Assembly (NCBI RefSeq): GCF_014697425.1
Contig: NZ_JACJRU010000030.1
Location: 25,637-89,636, forward strand
Origin: Nostoc sp. FACHB-110
Lineage (GTDB): Bacteria > Cyanobacteriota > Cyanobacteriia > Cyanobacteriales > Nostocaceae
Direction of reading: 5' to 3'
DNA length: 64,000 nucleotides
Both the position numbers and the translations under genes were made by a program. The notes beneath the pieces were generated by a model, which saw nothing but the letters and a program-made list of their open reading frames with translations, was not told the origin of the DNA and did not search any database. Positions 59,749 through 64,000 of this stretch are shown here, one piece after another. How positions within the stretch are numbered: position 1 is the first letter of the stretch; every line of letters starts with the position of its first letter.

Positions 59749-61929
59749 CTAATTTGCGCCTGTATATCCCGACATACTAGAGCTTTGTAACAAAGTGCTA
59801 CATTTGCTTTCAATGATGACACACATACTACTTAGTGCTTGCTGGTAGTTTTCTGTGTCTTCTTGTTCTAGGGCTATTTTGGCGGCTAGTTGCAAGTCGT
59901 CAACGGCTTTTTGGTTGTTTTCTTCAGCTTGCTTACCACCATATTGTGCCATTTCATAGCGCACCATCCCGCGTTTGAGATAGACTTTCGCCATTTTTTC
60001 GTTAAGTAATAATGCTTGGTCAAAGTCAGCGATCGCTAGTCGGTATTGTTGATTGTAGTCAGGAGCATATTGAGCTAATTGGTAATAAACCGAACCGCGT
60101 TGGAAGTAAGCTTCCGCTTTGGAGGCGTTGAGCTTGATAGCTTCGCTAAAATCGGCTATGGAGCGTTTGAAATCTCTAATCGATTCGCCACTATATTTAG
60201 CAATTTGCGCTAGTACAATCCCGCGTCGGATATAGGCTTCGGCTTCTTTGACGTTAATTTTGATGGCGTTATTAAAATCTGCCAGTGCCAAACTATATTC
60301 CTGATCAGGATCGTTGCTATACTCAGCCAACATATACCGAGCGTTACCACGATTTACAAAGGCTTTGACTTCGTGCGGATTGATTTGCAAAGCTTTGGTA
60401 TAGTCTGCCAATGCGCCTTCGTAGTCTTTCAAGTTGTAGCGAGCATTGCCTCGTCTAATAAAGGCTTTGGCAAATTGTGGTTCTTCTTGAATGGCTTTAC
60501 TAAAGCTTTCTACGGCTTGTTTATAGTCGCGCACTCTGTAAGCATCATTGCCTTGCTGATAATGATCAGCAAAACTCTGACCTTGATTATTCGCAGTTTG
60601 GCTGAGTATTGTCTGTTGTGTATAGGCATTTTGGCTGACGAATGGACGGGTAAATTTTACCATCACATCCAAATAACCCAACATTCCTAAACCCAGACAA
60701 GCTAAAACTATCGGATAAAATTTGGCGATTTTTGCCGAACGCTTATAAGGATAATAATTCGGCACATTGGCTTGTTGCCAATAACTTGATTGAGTAAATG
60801 CTAATAATGGCTGTGGTACGCGAGAAGGCTGATTGTAGCGGCGTTTTGGTACGTTGCGCGGGCGTAGATGTTCTTTATTTTCGATCGCTCGTTGTGATGG
60901 AAATGGATCTCGTCCACCCAAGCGCAGGGTACGTTCACACCAAGGACAGCTATGCAAGTGATTGCTGTAGCGATGTTGGGGATTGGTAGTACAAGTAATT
61001 AAAGCGTCTTCAACTTCTGCTAGGGTTGAGAGCCAAGTTTGGGCGCTAGGACGTAAGTAGGCATTGCTGTGTCCGGCTTCAAAACACTGCACAAATAATT
61101 CTTGTAAGCTAGGATGCAGCATTTCCCAAGCTGGTGCAATGGGAGTCGGGACGTAAGGAACTTTTCGCTGTTGAGAGTAGGTAAAATGTCCAGCCGCAAT
61201 CCGGGCTTCGTATGGCGGTGGTTCGGCAGTACCTTGAAAAATTCCCGAAAATGGGTGTGCCCCTTCCATTAACAGTTGGAAGATTAAGACTGCCAAGCCG
61301 AATAAGTCGTGATTAATTTCCCTATCGTGTTGGGCGAAAACTTTATTTTGCAGTTCTGGTGGGGTAAACTCTGGCTTACCTACCGGACAGCGATAGACAA
61401 TGTTGTTTTTGATATCTGGTACTTGAAAAGAGTCAGTATCGACTAAGCTCACCAGTGCCGTGTCACTCACAAGGATGTTGGATTCGTTGACATCACCCAC
61501 GCAATAGCCACTAGTGTGTAAAGCGGCAAAAGCAGCTGCTAAGTTACGCGCTGTGCGGACTAGATATTGGTAGTTAAATAAAGGGCAGTGTTGGCGGCGG
61601 GTTCTGGGATTATAAAAGTCAATAATCGGACGCATCCCACGAATGCGCGGCATGATAAAGCCAACAACGCTATTGCTACCATCTACAGTCTTGATTAACT
61701 CTTGTGGCCAAGCAATTGAAATATGTCCCAAGTTAGCTGTGGGGTTTTCTGGAGGATTCGCCAGCATTGCATACAGTTTTTTCGCATGTGTGGCGGTGGG
61801 TTGATGGTAAACCTTGGCCACGACATTACTATCGGATGGAACTGCATAAATACAAGCTTCACCGCCACGCCCTAAGCTGACACTCAGGTTGATTATTTCT
61901 GGCTGGGGAAGACAACGTAGTACCTTCAT
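59749..61929 (-). CDS. Protein kinase-like / zinc-finger / TPR protein of a TerY-P triad
   Basis: A 726-residue protein. Residues 15-300 are a kinase fold: Gly loop SLGRGGEACIYAV, Lys39 in VVAKVYH, catalytic loop YCVGDVNESNILV (Asp146, Asn151, without the usual HRD Arg), and SLVDTDSFQV in place of DFG. A Cys/His cluster follows at residues 313-331 (CTTNPQHRYSNH ... CPWC), likely zinc-binding. A membrane helix (FYPIVLACLGLGMLGYLDVM, about 404-423) precedes seven TPR units (AFIRRGNARYNLKDYEGAL and repeats). The kinase side would face the cytoplasm. It is third in a row of vWA, PP2C and kinase genes, 54 bases after PP2C. Confidence 0.85.
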   Translation of the reverse strand: MKVLRCLPQPEIINLSVSLGRGGEACIYAVPSDSNVVAKVYHQPTATHAKKLYAMLANPPENPTANLGHISIAWPQELIKTVDGSNSVVGFIMPRIRGMRPIIDFYNPRTRRQHCPLFNYQYLVRTARNLAAAFAALHTSGYCVGDVNESNILVSDTALVSLVDTDSFQVPDIKNNIVYRCPVGKPEFTPPELQNKVFAQHDREINHDLFGLAVLIFQLLMEGAHPFSGIFQGTAEPPPYEARIAAGHFTYSQQRKVPYVPTPIAPAWEMLHPSLQELFVQCFEAGHSNAYLRPSAQTWLSTLAEVEDALITCTTNPQHRYSNHLHSCPWCERTLRLGGRDPFPSQRAIENKEHLRPRNVPKRRYNQPSRVPQPLLAFTQSSYWQQANVPNYYPYKRSAKIAKFYPIVLACLGLGMLGYLDVMVKFTRPFVSQNAYTQQTILSQTANNQGQSFADHYQQGNDAYRVRDYKQAVESFSKAIQEEPQFAKAFIRRGNARYNLKDYEGALADYTKALQINPHEVKAFVNRGNARYMLAEYSNDPDQEYSLALADFNNAIKINVKEAEAYIRRGIVLAQIAKYSGESIRDFKRSIADFSEAIKLNASKAEAYFQRGSVYYQLAQYAPDYNQQYRLAIADFDQALLLNEKMAKVYLKRGMVRYEMAQYGGKQAEENNQKAVDDLQLAAKIALEQEDTENYQQALSSMCVIIESKCSTLLQSSSMSGYTGAN

Positions 61930-61983
61930 GGTTAACTCACAGTTGGGGGGGTGTTTAAAAAACCGAACTTGCAGAATCCTTGG

Positions 61984-62766
61984 TCATGAGCGGTTGAAGG
62001 CAGCAATAATTAGGGTTAAATCATCGTCGGTACGTTGTGTAATCCGCTCAGATCCTAAGAACCTCACCAGTTGCTCTTTTGCTAATGTCTTATCCTCAAC
62101 GTTCTCTACAAAGTCAAATAGGGGAAAAAAGAAGGGTTTGTGAGGTTCGCCAACAACCATATTCAAAGCCAGCATTTGGAGTCCATCGGTTAGGACACCA
62201 ATGTTAACTATTTCTTCACGCCATAGTCTCATTTGTGCTGTGTCTATAGCATCCAAGGAAGTCAAAAAAGTCGTTTCGTTGATATATTCTCCGTTATTAG
62301 GCAGGGTTAGCGCAATTAAATTTCCTTGGCGATTCTTGGCAACTGCCATACCATCACCGATTTGGGCTGCTGCTACCATCTGTGGGGTAGCGATCGCTAT
62401 TATTAGGGTAGTGGCTAAATCATGGGGCTGTTGACTACAGGCGGCTGCTTCGGTTTCTACCGCTTTTTTGGCAGCAATCAAAGCATCAGTTAATAACGAT
62501 TGCACTACCCCATCATCTGCTAAAGCAGAGTGAGTCACTTGTTTGATTGACAAATTATCTACAGCTGCTTCTGTGGCTACCATTGCCCCTATTTTGCCTT
62601 GACTGGCAGAACCCGCACCATCGGCAGCTGCGGCGATTAAAATATTATCTGGCAGTAGTTGCCAGTTATGCGCATCCTGACACAGCTGCTTGGTTCTGAT
62701 GTGGCTTGTACCACATACAGATGCGGCGACTACCCGCCAATGAGAAATTTTGTTTGATGTGTTCAT
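61984..62766 (-). CDS. PP2C family protein phosphatase
   Basis: A 260-residue PPM-type metal-dependent Ser/Thr phosphatase. KQLCQDAHNW has the first metal Asp, AAAADGAGSASQGKIGA the D-G-x-G-S motif, IGDGMAVAKNRQG the G-D-G/S-R region, VLTDGLQM the third metal Asp, and DDDLTLIIA the last one. It matches the stand-alone PP2C_2 group of TerY-P loci and not the stage-II SpoIIE type. It should remove phosphate groups added by the neighbouring kinase-like protein. Start ATG 62766. It lies 46 bases downstream of the vWA gene. Confidence 0.88.
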   Translation of the reverse strand: MNTSNKISHWRVVAASVCGTSHIRTKQLCQDAHNWQLLPDNILIAAAADGAGSASQGKIGAMVATEAAVDNLSIKQVTHSALADDGVVQSLLTDALIAAKKAVETEAAACSQQPHDLATTLIIAIATPQMVAAAQIGDGMAVAKNRQGNLIALTLPNNGEYINETTFLTSLDAIDTAQMRLWREEIVNIGVLTDGLQMLALNMVVGEPHKPFFFPLFDFVENVEDKTLAKEQLVRFLGSERITQRTDDDLTLIIAAFNRS

Positions 62767-62812
62767 GGATTCTTTGTCTAGCTAGCTGTGTACGTATAAA
62801 ACCGCGACGCGA

Positions 62813-63487
62813 TTAAACCGAACCCCAGCCAATTGGCGGTAGTGCTACCTGTTCATCTACTTTAGAGTGGGAAACAGCAGCCATACTCGCAGATAGCCAA
62901 ACAAACATTTCTACAAAGTTTAATCCTCTGAGTTTCAACGGAGTTCTGACTGCTAGCTGATTTAAACGTGTCATATTCGCATTTTCTACACCTACAGAGA
63001 AAAAGGCTACACGCTTGTTTGCTTCATCACCTTGGAGCCTTTGAGCAGCTTGCTCTACTATATGATCTTGTTCGCCTTGGGGTTCGCCATCAGTAATCAT
63101 AAATATCCAAGGACGATAATAGGCAATGCCATTGGTACGATATAAAGATTTGCGTTCTTGCACCATATCTAAGGCTTTATGAATTCCTGCGCCCATAGTT
63201 GTCAGGCCTTGAGCTGTTAAAATGGGGGGCGTAAATTGATCCGCAGTCACAAAATCTTGTACAACATTAATTTGACTATCAAATGTAATGATTGCTACTT
63301 CAACTCGCCGCGATGCTAAAGAATTTTTGACTAATTCATCTTTTAAGCTAAGTAAACCTTGATTTAATGCTTCTATTGGTTCTCCTTGCATTGAGCCAGA
63401 TGTATCTAGCAATAATACGCAAGGACAGCGAGGTTCTGGGTTTTCAGCAAATTCTACTACTTCATCTAGTCTTAATGTATCTTGCAT
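62813..63487 (-). CDS. vWA-domain protein, TerY-like
   Basis: A protein of about 224 residues, essentially one von Willebrand A domain. The MIDAS site is complete: PCVLLLDTSGSMQGEPIEAL (D-x-S-x-S), the Thr in GLTTMGAGIHKALD, and the Asp in FMITDGEPQGE. It matches TerY proteins, which bind metal and dock partners. I start at ATG 63487 (MQDTLRLDEVVEF). A TTG at 63514 with AAGGA ten bases upstream would add nine residues and is a real alternative. It is the first gene of the vWA-PP2C-kinase set, and its promoter lies in the 63515-64000 region. Confidence 0.87.
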   Translation of the reverse strand: MQDTLRLDEVVEFAENPEPRCPCVLLLDTSGSMQGEPIEALNQGLLSLKDELVKNSLASRRVEVAIITFDSQINVVQDFVTADQFTPPILTAQGLTTMGAGIHKALDMVQERKSLYRTNGIAYYRPWIFMITDGEPQGEQDHIVEQAAQRLQGDEANKRVAFFSVGVENANMTRLNQLAVRTPLKLRGLNFVEMFVWLSASMAAVSHSKVDEQVALPPIGWGSV

Positions 63488-63514
63488 AACTTTTTTTGTT
63501 ATGTAATTGTTCAA

Positions 63515-64000
63515 CGCTTTATTTTCCTTTTTTCAAAGTATATTGTTGTGTTTCCGGAGCTTATAAGGCAATAAGTAAATCTTTGTTGATAGTAACTTAA
63601 TCTTTATTCACTCTTAAATAGATAGTTTTCACTAGTTGATTGACATATTTAATGAAATTTTCATCAAGTTTCGGTTTAATAAAGGTAAATTTACGCGGAG
63701 TTCATATTATTAGCATGAATTCTCAGCAGCCGATAAATATAGATAGATGTAAAGCAAAGATACAATATATTCAATATGCAAATTTTCCGACCTAATAGTT
63801 TAAAGATTTCATGTAGAAATGGCGATTCTGTTTAATTTCTTAGCTACTTGTTGAGTCAGGTAATAGACAGTCAATTGGAGGTGAAATCCTAACTATAGGA
63901 ATCATATTTGATTTCTGAAAAAGACTACGAGATAATACGGAGAAATAAAACTATCAAACAAGGAACAATGAGAAACCAGTATCAGCAAACTGCGATCGCA
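63515..64000. other. Non-coding end of the window (486 bp)
   Basis: AT-rich region upstream of the vWA gene. TTGGAGGTGAAATCC (about 63874-63888) has a strong Shine-Dalgarno-like word but no ORF follows it. Near the edge an ATG at 63968, preceded by AAGGA (63960-63964), opens 11 codons (MRNQYQQTAIA) to the end of the window and could start a plus-strand gene; the spacing is short and the call is weak. A HIP1 word ends the window. Confidence 0.35.

Overview
The window comes from a filamentous, heterocyst-forming, nitrogen-fixing cyanobacterium of the Nostoc/Anabaena/Calothrix type. The evidence is the many HIP1 words (GCGATCGC), a homocitrate synthase (nifV), a PcxA/CemA-type proton-extrusion protein, a probable CRR6-type NDH-1 assembly factor, heptameric short tandem repeats, small MITE-like elements, and above all a complete heterocyst envelope polysaccharide (HEP) locus with hepA and hepC. 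No tRNA, rRNA, CRISPR array, prophage or full-length insertion sequence was seen.

Layout. Positions 1-31000 are mostly housekeeping genes in short or single-gene units: the end of a GNAT acetyltransferase, an MFS transporter, ilvB with an added zinc ribbon, a TerB-like acidic protein, a small secreted protein, a CRR6-like factor, rdgB, a phosphohexomutase, an ABC1/UbiB-type kinase, nifV, a PsiE-like membrane protein, an SGNH hydrolase, a 1795-residue Ser/Thr kinase-ATPase-GAF-histidine kinase, a polysaccharide deacetylase, an XRE regulator, a PIN-domain protein, mltA, pxcA, an AddB-like P-loop protein and a large PPC/RTX protein. MITE-like elements and G/C-rich repeats occupy the larger gaps.

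Positions 31287-59351 hold 23 genes, all on the minus strand. Read in the direction of transcription they are: rfbF (CDP-glucose synthesis), an LhgO-type oxidase, a GT8 glycosyltransferase, an SDR epimerase, two twin GT2 enzymes, three tandem PhyH-type Fe(II)/2-oxoglutarate dioxygenases, an RfbC-type epimerase, a Rossmann/SAF dehydrogenase, a GT4, a Wzc-like chain-length/ATPase protein, hepC (initiating sugar transferase), hepA (ABC exporter), further GT2/GT4 and unclassified transferases, a Wzy-like polymerase and a last GT4. As I recall it, the order resembles the Anabaena PCC 7120 HEP island (alr2825-alr2841), apparently with extra genes. The natural reading is a pathway that makes activated sugars, assembles a repeat unit on a lipid carrier, modifies it, polymerises it and exports it for the heterocyst envelope. 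Strong palindromes split it into several transcription units.

Positions 59749-63514 hold a vWA protein, a PP2C phosphatase and a kinase-zinc finger-TPR protein, which match the TerY-P signalling triad. The last ~490 bases are non-coding except for a possible gene start at the edge.

Most notable: (1) heptamer tandem arrays abut or overlap the stop codons of about ten unrelated genes; (2) similar repeat material lies in frame inside the AddB-like gene; (3) the HEP locus carries a PhyH triplet and an LhgO homologue; (4) the Wzc-like protein has a degenerate P-loop; (5) a TerY-P triad lies next to the HEP locus.
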